64,000 nucleotides of DNA from Dryas octopetala. Lineage: Eukaryota; Streptophyta; Magnoliopsida; Rosales; Rosaceae. How positions within the stretch are numbered: the stretch's first letter is position 1; the number at the start of each line of letters is the position of its first letter. A model generated the notes under the pieces. It was not told the DNA's origin, did no database searches, and saw only the letters and a program-made list of their open reading frames with translations. Positions 1 to 11,170 of the stretch are shown here, one piece after another. A program made the position numbers and the translations under genes. The stretch is from positions 6,525,825 through 6,589,824 of the forward strand of contig OY992836.1 in assembly GCA_963921425.1 (NCBI GenBank), written 5' to 3'.

Positions 1-75
1 TTTGAGAAATAAAAATACCATCATCATTTTGACAGATACCAATTCCCAAAAAGTAGTGTAGAAGTGCTAAATCAC

Positions 76-750
76 TTATCTCATATTTTTTTTCATATCT
101 CTCTTGAATTCAGCAACCATACTATCATTATTTCCAATAATCACTAAATCATCAATATAAAGTGAGACAATGAGAATATTGGATTTACCTTCTGATTTTG
201 AGTAGAGAGTAGGTTCACTTAGGCTTCTCTTAAATCCACTTCTGATAAAATAGGAATCAATCTCCCCATACCATGCTTGAGGTTCTTGTTTCAAGCCATA
301 AAGAGCTTTCTTCAGCTTATACACCTTCAATTCTTGTCCTTCAACGATAAAACCTTGAGGTTGATCAACAAAGACATCCTCTTTCAAGACTCCATTGAGG
401 AATGCAGATTTGACATCCAGTTGGTGCAGAAACCAACCTTTTTGAGCAGCTAAGGAGATTAAACTCCTTATAGTATCAAGTCTAGCCACCGGTTCAAAGG
501 TTTCATTATAGTCTATTCCAGGCTTTTGTGAATAGCCTTTTGCAACCAGTCTAGCCTTGTTCCTTTGAATGGAACCATCTTGGTTGAGCTTTGTTTTGTA
601 GATCCACTTCACTCCAATAACAGTTTTGTTACTTGGTCTATCTACCAGCTCCCAAGTCTTTTTCTTCTCAATAACATTGATTTCCTCCTGCATAGCAATC
701 TTCCATGATTCATCTTTGATAGCATCGTCAAAGCTTTTTGGTTCTAAAAC
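76..750 (-). pseudogene. Copia A reverse transcriptase segment
   Basis: Translation of the minus strand gives the core of a copia reverse transcriptase (RVT_2 family): the entry block with WKIAMQEEI, then GVKWIYKTK, RLVAKGYSQ, the LDVKSAFLNG block, the KALYGLKQ block and the YIDDLVI catalytic strand with its two aspartates. The enzyme would copy the element RNA into DNA in cytoplasmic particles. The upstream end is cut at 750 by the nested element, so the first 17 or so residues of the open frame (751-801) belong to that element's LTR and not to the RT. The rest of RT and RNase H lie outside the window to the left. It is nearly identical to 27,740-28,514 in Copia B. Confidence 0.9.
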
Positions 751-3004
751 TGTTGAACAAAATTTGTAAAAAATAATAAATATTACCCAACATAATTTCA
801 CCCCAATTCATTTATGGAATAAGGGTTTTTATTATTTTGGGTAGGACCCATTCAAGATGGAGTACATCTCTTAATTACAGTCTCTTGACTCAAAGGAACA
901 CCCTTTGATTCCAAATATAATGAAACCAATAGATCACTTTGTGAGTGTTTGGATTTCCAATAGGTAAAAGACCCATTGAAATGAAATTTATTTGTGATTG
1001 CAGTTGCACCCGTATTTTAGGTTGCCTACGAACCCATTGCAGGATCAAACCACACGTAGTTCCAAAGTTTTAGAATTTAAATGGTTGATGACCCACTTAA
1101 AAGATTTGTGTAACTTGGGTAGGGTTTAGAGCCCTTGGATTTGATTTGAGAAATTAATTCAGGAACTTTTGTGTGTAGAACTAATTTCTAAAGGATTTGG
1201 GCGGATTTGATTTGGTGCGAAATTAATTCAAAGAAACTTGTATGAATTAAATCCTAAGAGAATTTTGTGAATGAGGTTGAGTGTGAATTTTGCTCACATT
1301 GCCTACGTACCCATGATGGGATCAAACTGGACGTAGTTCGGTGAAGAATTTGAGTTGGTTGGCTTTGTGCCACTTTGGAGTTGAATTTAGAATTTGGATT
1401 TGAGAAATTTAGTTTTGTACCAATTGTACGTGTATTTAGTTTTGTACCAACTTGAGAGTTTGAATTTGGGATTAGAGGAAAATGTGCCCATTAATATTTT
1501 CGAATCATTTTTTTTTTAAATGACACATCTTCTTATTTTTAATGGGTGAACATGAATTTGGTTATGTGCCCACTATCATTGTTTTGTATCAATTATTTAT
1601 TAATTGATACATTTTATTTTTTTTAATGGGCAAAAGAGAATTTGGGAGACCACCAGACTTTGTTTATTTTATACCAATTTTTTTGTTAATGGGAATGTTA
1701 GATTTGACAACAAACCCATTGAATTTGATTGCTCACTGTTTGATACTTGGCATATATATTTTTTTGTATTTCATTATATAAGCCAATTACAGTAGATTCA
1801 ATTCAAATAAGAATTGGCCTGTACTTTCTTGTAGGCCCAGTTGTTGAGATTTTGGAGGTACATCTCCTTTGAGCATGCAAGTCCACTGGCTTTGATAACC
1901 AAAGATGATGGAAAGCAACCACACTCTTTTTTTTCTTCCTGGAACCAAACTTAGAAAGCCCCACATGATGAACTTTATTGCTGCAACTTAAATTAAGGCC
2001 TTGGAATGATATATGTTTCTCTCTGACCGCATTGCAATATTTTGGTGAGTTGAATAGCAACTTAAATACCACACGGCAGCTAGGCTTTGTACCAATTCTC
2101 AGAATCTCAAAGTGCAGCAGCCCCATGTCTTTTGGGCTCTAAATTTAGCCTGCTTGAGCTCACATTAATCCATTACTCCCCCCTTTTTTATTTTTTATAC
2201 ACATCCCACCTATTAGACTTGGCAATATTGATCTTGTCTTTCGCTCAGGATTGCAGCACCATAAAGAGGTGGAAGTCAATTTATTTTTTTTACTTCTTTC
2301 CTCGTGTGGTGCAACCTCTGCGTGGCTGGTATGTCAGAGTAGCAAGATAGTTTATGACCTTGCTTTTGTAGGCTAAAACCTTCATTTCTTTGGTTTGCAG
2401 GTACCTTTCGCTTCTGCTTTGGACCCATTTAATCAGCAAACTAACTGCATTTTTTGTAACTCAACGCACCATGGATTCGGCTCAACCCGTTCGGTGCTTG
2501 AGATATATGGATTCAGCAGAATCCTTTATGGTTTCAACCGGATCCTTTAATGAATTTTTGTGGTTTCAGCCGAAACCGATTGGAAGAAAATGGATTCAGC
2601 CGAATCCTTTGGTAAACTTTTTTGGGGTTTCAGCCGAAACCAAATATTGAAAGAAGCAATGAATAAAAGAAGTGTCATCTACCTAGCGGTGGCAAAGCTT
2701 TGGTGATGGCAAATGCACGTACCTCTTCTTCCTGCACCCTTTCAGTGTCTTCTCTCCCTCTCTCTTTTTTATGGCCATCTCTACTCTATTTATAGAGACA
2801 ATGAGAGGCTTAAATGAGGAGGATTGAGTCTATTTGAATTCAAAATCAAATACCAATCCCTTATTCAAATAACGTGATCTAATCTTTATTTTTGGATTGA
2901 CATCTAATCCTTTCCTTTTTAAAACTCTTTCTCTCATTTTGAATGTATCCAACGTGGGGTTTATATCCTCAACCATATTGTTTTTGAATTTTTGTGGTTC
3001 AACA
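751..3004 (-). repeat. 3' LTR of the gag-only element
   Basis: This 2254-bp terminal repeat begins TGTTGAAC and ends GTTCAACA and matches 5921-8187 with scattered substitutions and small indels. It contains two copies of a CTACGTACCC...ACGTAG motif (about 1021-1063 and 1299-1341). It also holds an eroded array of small inverted repeats (2509-2642) of the form GGATTCAGCCGAATCC and GGTTTCAGCCGAAACC. Short open frames inside it are repeated in both LTRs and have no recognisable domain. Confidence 0.93.
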
Positions 3005-3016
3005 GATGCCCCCTCA
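3005..3016 (-). other. Polypurine tract of the gag-only element
   Basis: Directly inside the 3' LTR, the minus strand reads TGAGGGGGCATC. It is a purine-rich run of the kind that primes plus-strand DNA synthesis. Its position fixes the orientation of the element. Confidence 0.7.
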
Positions 3017-3661
3017 AGCATCGTGCGTGGAACATCTTTCCGCGTGCGAGGCTTGAAATTTCTTCTTTCTGAAATCCATTTATATTGTGCTAAAGACGCG
3101 TTTGAGACTTCTTTGCAACTTGTCCTTAACATAAATGGATGACTTTGTATTTGGCCATTTTTCGGACCAAAAGATCTCTGGTAGTACGCAGTAGTTTAGT
3201 CACGTGCAGATACTCTTAGTGATGAAAAATGAATTTTGAGATTTTTCGGCTACATCTAGCTTTCGAGGCTAAATTTCCTACGTACCCTATGAAGGGATCA
3301 AGCCATACGTAGTTCACCCCTTTTGATTTGGGGAAGAAAAAAAATATTTTTTTTTTTTTTTTTGTGGCTGCATCTAGCTTTTGAGACTAGATTGTCTACG
3401 TACCCCTTTGGAGGGATCAAGCCGGCCGTAGTTCAAAAGAGAGGTTTTTTTTTTTGCCTTAATTTTTACTTAAGCTGTCCTTTTGGGTTTTTTAGCTCAA
3501 CATGCCCTTTTTTTTAAAGCTCAACCCTAACGTTTGCTTGGACCACCCTTTCGGATTTTCAATCCAACGGGTTTGCTCTAACTTTTGCCTAGACCGCCTT
3601 TTCAGGTTTTCAGCCTAGCAAGCTCTTTTGTTTTTTGTTTTTTTTTTTGGAACATGTGGCT

Positions 3662-5311
3662 TTAAGTTAAATCCACCACTATCTCATTGTTGTCGATCAT
3701 CTCTTGGATTATGTCTTTGAGAACATTGCAATCCTTTGTGAGATGACCAGTAACTTGATGATACCGACAATACCCGGAGCTATTTGCCTTCTTGGCTTCA
3801 TTCGGTCGTTTTGGCTCGGGAAGCTTGATAGCTTTGGCTTTGAGAAGCTCAAAGAATATTTCCTCGACATCTTCTTCGTCAAAAGTGAATTTGGCTTCTT
3901 TTGTTTCTTTAAGCATTAGCTCCCTTGGTTTCTCTTTTCCTTTGCCTCTATCAGACTTTTTGTCAATTTTAGTAAAGGTAGCCATTGACTCGGTCTCTTC
4001 CTCACTGTCAGTTGTCTCATGTCTTGAGTACACCTCTTGGGTTATGGTTTTCTAGCACACAATTTGTTTTTCAATGTTGCATGCCTTTGAGACTAATGCA
4101 TCAAACGTTTGAGGTTCTCGAGCGCAGACAAATGATGTTATCTCAGGCAAGAGATTGCTTGAACAAATTTGTACTGCAGATTGTTCACTTAATTTCTCTA
4201 TGTATTGAACATTAAGGCTTCTCCATCTGGCAATGAACTCATTGACATTCTCATAGGGACCTTGCCTAGCTTCAGTCAAGTCAAGAAGTGTGACTTTTTT
4301 CTTGGAGTTGACAAATTGAGCTAGAAATGCTTTTTGCATGTCTTCCCATGTGTGAATGGAATGTGGTGGTAAATGAGTATACCAGGTGAAAGCTGATCCT
4401 TTGAGCGACTGAACAAATTGCTTTATGAGCAAGGCATCTGACCGTGAAGTCTCCCCACAAGCTGAATAGAAATGAGCCAGATGTTCAAGGGGAGAGCCGT
4501 TGAACCCATCAAACTTATCAAAGATTGATTTGTGATAGTTTTTGGGGAATGGGCATGCATCGTAGTGGTCTGGATAAGGTTTCAAGTACCCAAGAATTGA
4601 TGGATTTTGGGACATTAGAGCTTTCCGGATTCCTTCAGCTACCATTGTCTCCACGTCCTTTTGAGTGAGCGGACCTGTGGAACCTTGTCCCTTTTCCGAT
4701 TTTCCACTGTTGTGAACATTAGCCTTGGCTAATTTAGCATTCAATCTTGCTATTTCTGCATCATGTTCAGCCTTCAATTTCGCCATTTTTACCTCTTTTT
4801 CAGAAATCTTTCTTTGCAGTTCTTGATTTTGTTGCTCAATGCTCATTGCGCTAATAACCATGACTGACATGTACTCGGATTTTACGTCCTCATTTGTCTT
4901 GAACACTTGATATTGAGTTGTTAATTTCTTTGAAATTTCCTCTTCTTGATATAGAAACTCGGCGTCTCCATATAGAGGATTGGAAGACCATGTCGGGTCT
5001 TCATCTTCAGAGGTGTCATTTGGGATCAACATATCCTCTGGGTATCCATATGACATCGCCCAAACCCATGCAGGAACGATAGGGGTTAAGTGTGGTCTTG
5101 GCTTGACCTGGGACTCAAGGAATGCCCCCTGTGTTGGGCCCATAAAATCATCCATTGTTGATTGCCCCCATGGGTATAGTCCTTGAACAACTCTACCCTG
5201 CCCCCTGTGTGGGTCGGTAGAATGTGAACCAAAATCTTGTGCTTGAGATTGGACACTTTTGTCAATGATAGCTTTTTTGGTGGGTGGCGGGAGTGTTGTT
5301 GTAGCCTCCAT
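3662..5311 (-). pseudogene. Gag-like polyprotein of the nested element, interrupted by one in-frame TAG
   Basis: Reading the minus strand from ATG at 5311, 419 codons are open to a TAG at 4052-4054. The same frame then continues another 130 codons to 3662. The first part has a polar N-terminus, a charged coiled-coil-like stretch around residues 155-200 (EQQNQELQRKISEKEVK) and a Retrotrans_gag-type region around 250-370 (FDGFNGSPLEHLAHFY, KGSAFTWYTHLPP, WEDMQKAFLAQF). The part after the stop carries a variant zinc knuckle, CRYHQVTGHLTKDC (Cys-x2-His-x4-His-x4-Cys). Such proteins form the capsid and bind element RNA. The TAG separates capsid from nucleic-acid-binding parts, so it is either a disabling mutation or a read-through site. 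No enzyme domains follow. Confidence 0.8.
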
Positions 5312-5895
5312 TGATGCCTGTTGTGTAGATTTGGTGGGTCTCGGCCTTTCGGCTTGTTGGAACCTCCTCTTCTTCCTTGCTGGAAGTTATCATGGTTGAC
5401 TCTGTAATGGTCAAGTTGATTGGTATTGACCCAATCAAAATTTGGCTAGTCTTGGTGACTATGTGACTTTTGGCCTTGGTGGCTTTGGCTGTGGTGGATG
5501 TTGCTCCAACAACTACTTTTGAAATGGCTTTAGCGACCTCCACAGCACTAGCTTTTGTGGCTTTCTTCCTTAGAGCTCCTTTCATCCGTTTCTTTGAGTT
5601 TTTGGTGGCGTTCTTTGATAAAGTCCTTACTTGTTAGGTCTTGATGACCTTGGCTTTGACTCCAGCATTCAGCCTTGGAACATTGCTTGAGATTGATGTG
5701 TGACCGATGATAAATGAAGTACGGTAACCAGCCCGTTTCATGCATCCGTTCTTTGCTTGGGAGGTTGAAAGCTCATGGAAGTAGATTGTGACTTGTGGTG
5801 TCATTTGATCTCTCTCTGTCTCTTTTGACTTTCCTAAGAGGCAAATGCAACATAAAGGATTAGTTCCATTATATTGGAGATGAAAGGCAGAATGG

Positions 5896-5913
5896 ATCGC
5901 ACCGGGCGTGCCA
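5896..5913 (-). other. Candidate primer-binding site of the gag-only element
   Basis: Seven bases inside the 5' LTR, the minus strand reads TGGCACGCCCGGTGCGAT. The leading TGG pairs with a tRNA 3' CCA end, as expected for a minus-strand primer site. I could not assign the tRNA species by eye. Confidence 0.55.
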
Positions 5914-5920
5914 AAAATTA

Positions 5921-8187
5921 TGTTGAACAAAATTTGCAAATAAATAATAAATATTACCCAACATAATTTCACCCCAATTCATTTATGGAATAAGGGTTTT
6001 TATTATTTTGGGTAGGACCCATTCAAGATGGAGTACATCTCTTAATTACAGTCTCTTGATTCAAAGGAACACCCTTTGATTCCAAATATAATGAAACCAA
6101 CAAATCACTTTATGAGTGTTTGGATTTCCAATAGGTAAAAGACCCATTGAAATGAAATTTATTTGTGATTGCAGTTGCACCCGTATTTTAGGTTGCCTAC
6201 GTACCCATTGCAGGATCAAACCACACGTAGTTCCAAAGTTTTAGAATTTAAATGGTTGATGACCCACTTAAAAGATTTGTGTAACTTGGGTAGGGTTTAG
6301 AGCCCTTGGATTTGATTTGAGAAATTAATTCATGAATGAACTTTTGTGTGTAGAACTAATTTCTAAAGGATTTGGGTGGATTTGATTTGGTCCAAAATTA
6401 ATTCAAAGAAACTTGTATGAATTAATTCCTAAGAGAATTTTGTGAATGAGGTTGAGTGTGAATTATGCTCACATTGCCTACGTACCCATGATGGGATCAA
6501 ACCGGACGTAGTTCGGTGAAGAATTTGAGTTGGTTGGCTTTGTGCCACTTTGGGGTTGAATTTAGAATTTGGATTTGAGAAATTTGGTTTTGTACCAACT
6601 TGAGAGTTTGAATTTGGGATTGGAGGAAAATGTGCCTATTAATATTTTCGTATCATTTATTTTTAAAATGACACATGTTCTTATTTTTAATGGGTGAACA
6701 TGAATTTAGTTATGTGCCCACTATAATTGTTTTGTATCAATTATTTATTAATTGATACATTTTATTTTTTTTAATGGGCAAAAGAGAATTTGGGAGACCA
6801 CCAGACTTTGTTTATTTTAAACCAATTTTTTTGTTAATGGGCATGCATGTTAGATTTGACAACAAACCCATTGAATTTGATTGCTCACTGTTTGATACTT
6901 GGCATATATTTTTTTTGTATTTCATTATATAAGCCAATTACAGTAGATGCAATTCAAATAAGAATTGGCCTCTACTTTCTTGTAGGCCCAGTTGGTGAGA
7001 TTTTGGAGGTACATCTCCTTTGAGCATGCAAGTCCACTGGCTTTGATAACCAAAGATGATGGAAAGCAACCACATTCTTTTTTTTTTCTTCCTGGAACCA
7101 AACTTAGAAAGCCCCACAATATGAACTTTATTGCTGCAACTTAAATTAAGGCCTTGGAATGATATATGTTGCTCTCTAACCGCATTGCAATATTTTGGTG
7201 AGTTGAATAGCAACTTAAATACCACATGGCAGTAAGCCTTTGGGCCAATTCTCAGAATCTCAAAGTGCAGCAGCCCCATGTCTTTTGGGCTCTAAATTTA
7301 GCCTGCGTGAGCTCACATTAATCCATTACTCCCCCCTTTTTTATTTTTGCTGCACATCCCACCTATTAGACTTGGTAATATTGATCTTGTATTTTGCTCA
7401 GGATTGCAGCACTATAAAGAGGTGGAAGTCAATTTATTTTTTTTACTTCTTTCCTCGTGTGGTGCAACCTCTGCGTGGCTGGTATGTCAGACTAGCAAGA
7501 TAGTTTATGACCTTGCTTTTGTAGGCTAAAACCTTCATTTCTTTGGTTTGCAGGTACCTATCGCTTCTGCTTTGGACCATTTTAATCAGCAAACTAACTG
7601 CATTTTTTGTAACTCAACACACCATGGATTCGGCCCAACCCGTTCGGTGCTTGAGATATATGGATTCAGCAGAATCCTTTATGGTTTCAGCCGAAACCAA
7701 TTTGGAGATGGATTCAGCCAAATCCTTTGATGAATTTTTGTGGTTTCAGCCGAAACCGATCGGGAGAAAATGGATTCAGCCGAATCCTTTGGTAAACTTT
7801 TTTGGGGTTTCAGCCGAAACCAAATATTGGAAGGAGCAATGAATAAAAGAAGTGTCATCTACCTAGCGGTGGCAAAGCTTTGGTGATGGCAAATGCACGT
7901 TACTCTTCTTCCTGCACCCTTTCATTGTCTTCTCTCCCTCTCCTCTTTTTTATGGCCATCTCTACTCTATTTATAGAGACAATGAGAGACTTAAATGATG
8001 AGAATTGAGTCTATTTGAATTCAAAATCAAATACCAATCCCTTATTCAAATAACATGATCTGATCTTTATTTTTTGATTGGCATCTAATCTTTTCCTTTT
8101 TAAAATTCTTTTCCTCTCATTTTTAATGTATCCAGCGTGGGGTTTATATCCTCAACCATATTTTTTTTGAATTTTTATGGTTCAACA
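5921..8187 (-). repeat. 5' LTR of the gag-only element
   Basis: This 2267-bp repeat is the partner of 751-3004. It retains the complete hairpin array at 7662-7821: six alternating 16-bp inverted repeats with AGCC loops. The corresponding part of the other LTR has lost about 30 bp by joining two adjacent units. Two copies of the CTACGTACCC...ACGTAG motif lie near 6193-6236 and 6478-6520. Confidence 0.93.
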
Positions 8188-8192
8188 AAAAC

Positions 8193-9590
8193 ACAGAAAT
8201 TGCAACTTGCATACACATCATTCAAACTCCTCATTCGATTTGGGGGAGAACTAGGAGTTGAATGTGTAGAAGAACCTGTGTGAGGACTTGTTGGTGGTGT
8301 AGCTTCTTCAAACTCACCCTCATTTTCTGCATTTTCTTCATTTTCTGTAACATCAATTGATTGCTTTTGGATTGCCTTTTGTTTCCAATCCCAAGCAGCC
8401 TTTTCATTGAATATCACATCTCTGTAGATAATAACTTTTTCCTTTTCAAGATGAAATAGCATATAGCCTTTTAACATAGAGCTATATCCCACAAATACGC
8501 ACCTCTCACTCGATTCATCAATCTTTTGTCTGAGTTCTTTTGGTACATGAGCATAGCATATGGAACCAAACACTCTTAGATGTCAAAAGGTGTCTTGCCC
8601 TCCACTACTCTTGTAGGACATCTATTCATCAAGTACACAGCGGTGTTTACTGCTTCACCCCAAAAACTTTGAGGAATCTCCTTGTCATGCATCATTGACT
8701 TTGCCATTTCAACAATGGTTCTGTTTTTCCTGTCAGAAACACCATTCCGCTATGGGGTGTAGGCTACAGTTAACTGCCTATCTACTCCAATGTCTTGACA
8801 GAACTTGCCAAATTCATTTGAGTTGTATTCACCTCCTCTGTCACTTCTTAGCACCTTGATTAAAAGACCACTTTGTCTCTCAACCATCATCTAATACTTC
8901 TTGAAAACAGAGAAAGCTTCTGATTTTTGCTTTAGAAAGTACAACCATGTCATTCTTGTGAAGTCATCTATAAATGTGATGAAATATATGTTGCCAGCTT
9001 GTGTTGTAGTCTTCATTGGTCCACAGATATCAGTATGGATCAATTCCAAAGCTGATTTTGCTCTCAAAGCTTTACCTTTGGGAAATTAGTCTCTATGTTG
9101 TTTGCCTAGAGAACACCCTTCACTCACATCATCTACATCCTGAATGGTTGGTAAGCCAATCACCATTTCATGTTGTTGCAGATTCTTCAAACTTTGGAAG
9201 TTCAAATGACCAAGTCTTTTGCACCATAGCCAAGAGTCATTGACTACATCTACTTTCAAAGCAATATTTTCTGAATAGTTGAAAGGAAGAAGGAAGCTTC
9301 TGTTCTTTCTCATCTCTATCTTGTTTATAAGCTCATTTGAATCTCTTCTTGCATAAATCTTGCAGCAATTATCATCAAAGTGAACTCTATAACCATTTTG
9401 TAGTAGTTGACCAACACTTAGAAGATTTTGGTCCAATTCTGAAACCAATATCACATCTTGAACCATCTTCCTTCCTTTTTGTTGTCTCAATGGATATGGT
9501 TCCCTTGCCTTTAGCATCCACAAGATCACCATTTCCCATTTTCACTCTTGAACTCACAGAGGTGTCAAAGTCCACAAAGATGCTTCTATA
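8193..9590 (-). pseudogene. Copia A integrase and 5' part of RT-side pol
   Basis: Minus-strand fragments encode the GAG-pre-integrase zinc region (SWLWCKRLGHLNFQSL ... EGCSLGKQ, near 9100-9300), integrase core pieces, and the integrase C-terminal block (MFGSICYAHVPKELRQK) with the variable linker, ending at 8193 where the nested element interrupts. In-frame stops occur at 8892-8894 (after FKKY) and 8750-8752 (within the TPxQNG block). Copia B has stops at the same two codons. A small deletion near 8580 and several frameshifts break the frame further. The product would have inserted element cDNA into chromosomes. Confidence 0.85.
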
Positions 9591-10666
9591 TCAAGTCATG
9601 TGATTGATGCTGCCACTATCAACGAACCAAACATGTTCATTTTTATCTTCAGTTGTAGCTAGACAAGCATAAAACATGTTTCCATCTCCACCTTGTTCTT
9701 CTGTGAAGTTGGCTTGTTGCTTGTTCGTGAGCTTGCAATCTTTTTGAACATGGCCAAACTTGTTACAGTTGTTGCATTTAGCCTTCCCTTTGAACCAACA
9801 ATCCTTTTCTTCATGAATTTTTCTATTGCATATCTTGCACTTTGTACCATCTGAATTTTGAGTAAAGTTCTTCTTTTCCACATTAGTCTCAGAGTTGTTC
9901 TTCCACTTGCCTTTCTGATTTTTTCCTTTCCAATTGTTATTCCCTTTTGAAGTTTCTGGTTTACTTTCATATGAACTAGACTGGTTTCTATCACTCTCTT
10001 TTGAACTTAAACTAAAGGTTTGGAAAACACTCTCTACAGCATTTTCAACATGCCTAGATAGTCTTTGATCAAAGGCTTTTATGGATCCCATCACTTCTTG
10101 AACACTAAGTGTACTAAGGTCTTTAGTTTCCTTAATAATGGACACTATTAGATCATACTTTTGAGGTAAACTAGTTAGAATTTTATGGACTACTCTCTTT
10201 TCACTTATTTCCTCACCATAACTCTTCATTTGATTTACAGTCTCAGTAAGTTTAGACATGTAATCATCAACAACTCATTTTCACTCATTCTAGCATATTC
10301 AAAATCTTTTCTCAAGGATTGACATTTAACAGCTCTAACCTGGATTGCTCCTCTGTATTCTTTCTGCAAAACCTCCCAAGCTCCTTTAACTGTTGTCTCT
10401 GTCATGATTCTTGGAAAAATCTCTCTAGTGACTCCTTGTTGAATCAAACTGAGTGCCTTAGCATTTTTCTTCTCATGCTCCTTCAACTGCTTCAGCTCAG
10501 CTACTGTCAAAGCTTCTATATTTTCTGGTACTACATATCCTTCTTCAACATATCTCCATAGGTCAAGTGAAATGAATATGGTTTTCATCATCACACTCCT
10601 GTAATCAAAGTTCTCACCTCCAAATATTGGAGATCGAACATCACTGCTGCTATTTAAGCTTGCCAT
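9591..10666 (-). pseudogene. Copia A gag with zinc knuckle and start of protease
   Basis: Translation starts at ATG 10,666 (MASLNSSSDVRSPIF). It runs through a UBN2-type gag (EHEKKNAKALSLIQQGV, VKGAWEVLQKEY) and shifts frame near 10,250. It then continues through a basic, Ser/Asn-rich linker to a CCHC zinc knuckle, CNNCNKFGHVQKDC, and the aspartic protease motif VDSGSINHMT near 9600. This is the standard copia order. One frameshift separates the two halves, so no full Gag is made. Copia B has the same gene at 29,989-31,039. Confidence 0.87.
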
Positions 10667-10721
10667 CAGTGAGTTTGTTTGTTAGATAGGAAGAACACCC
10701 CAATAGAAGAAGATTAACACA

Positions 10722-10735
10722 GCTCTGATAGCAAC
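10722..10735 (-). other. Primer-binding site of Copia A (initiator tRNA-Met type)
   Basis: Immediately inside the 5' LTR the minus strand reads GTTGCTATCAGAGC. This matches the standard plant copia site TGGTATCAGAGC, complementary to the 3' end of initiator tRNA-Met, with one mismatch. Copia B has the perfect version. Confidence 0.8.
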
Positions 10736-11170
10736 TGTTGGATTTGATTCCAAGCTTACAAGTAATCTCACACACACACAATGAATGAAAGATTCAAGAA
10801 GAGAAAAATACAGAGTGAGTTGAGAGAGTCTTTTCTGAAGTGAGTAGTGAAATCTATATTTGATCTCATCTACAACTTGTGATATATATCAAGTTACATA
10901 AAGTACTTTAATACAAAATATCTAAGGATAGGTAATGATCTCAGCCATCAATTGTGAGCTTGCGTGTCAAACCTTCTAAACATAAAAGTCAAAGCAGAAA
11001 GCAAAAAAACATAAAAAGATATTTTCTGTCAAAATTGGCTTGACGATCGATTGTCAGTGACTTGACGATTGATTGTCTTCCTACATCCAAAATTCTGATG
11101 AAGTTGGCTTGAGCCACCATTTTCAGAAGTTTTGCCTTTGGGCAGAAGTAGGTAGAATTTTCTGAAAATG
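10736..11170 (-). repeat. 5' LTR of Copia A, outer end truncated
   Basis: It begins TGTTGGATTTGATTCC and aligns to the 520-bp Copia B LTRs up to TTTTCTGAAAATG at 11,170. The remaining roughly 70 bp, including the terminal CA and any target duplication, are missing. The sequence changes directly into a CLAVATA1-like coding fragment. Confidence 0.9.

Larger units (their letters stand above)
751..8187 (-). mobile_element. Gag-only (TR-GAG-like) LTR retrotransposon nested in Copia A
   Basis: Two long direct repeats (751-3004 and 5921-8187) with matching TGTTGAAC...GTTCAACA ends flank a 2.9-kb interior. Both sides carry the 5-bp target duplication AAAAC (746-750 and 8188-8192). The empty site is visible in Copia B near 28,485, which proves insertion into the copia RT region. 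The interior encodes only a Gag-like protein on the minus strand (4052-5311 continuing to 3662). No protease, integrase, RT or RNase H is seen, so the element must borrow enzymes, probably from a Ty3/gypsy partner. A candidate primer-binding site lies just inside 5921 and a polypurine tract just above 3004, both consistent with minus-strand orientation. Confidence 0.92.
1..11170 (-). mobile_element. Copia A: degenerate Ty1/copia retrotransposon, split by a nested element and running off the left edge
   Basis: The element reads right to left: 5' LTR at 10,736-11,170, then a primer-binding site, gag, protease, integrase and reverse transcriptase, leaving the window at base 1 within the RT. It is the same family as Copia B (15,787-31,628), to which it aligns almost base for base. 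Bases 751-8187 are a foreign gag-only LTR element inserted between the start of the RT-side sequence (8193 upward) and the remainder (750 downward). Its 5' LTR ends abruptly at 11,170, where Copia B continues for about 70 more bases, so the outer end is deleted and no target duplication can be read. It also lacks about 37 bp near 8580 that Copia B has. The coding parts carry stops and frameshifts, so it is not autonomous. Confidence 0.93.

Noticed and set aside
2087..2650. Small open frames repeated at 7240-7842
   Set aside because: They lie inside the LTRs of the gag-only element, contain no domain, and are duplicated because the LTRs are.
5262..5972. Minus-strand open frames just upstream of gag
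   Set aside because: They lie in other frames within the leader and LTR edge of the gag-only element, are low in complexity, and show no domain.
7662..7821. CRISPR array
   Set aside because: Regularly spaced short palindromes look superficially similar, but the units alternate in sequence, the spacers are part of an LTR and the host is a plant.
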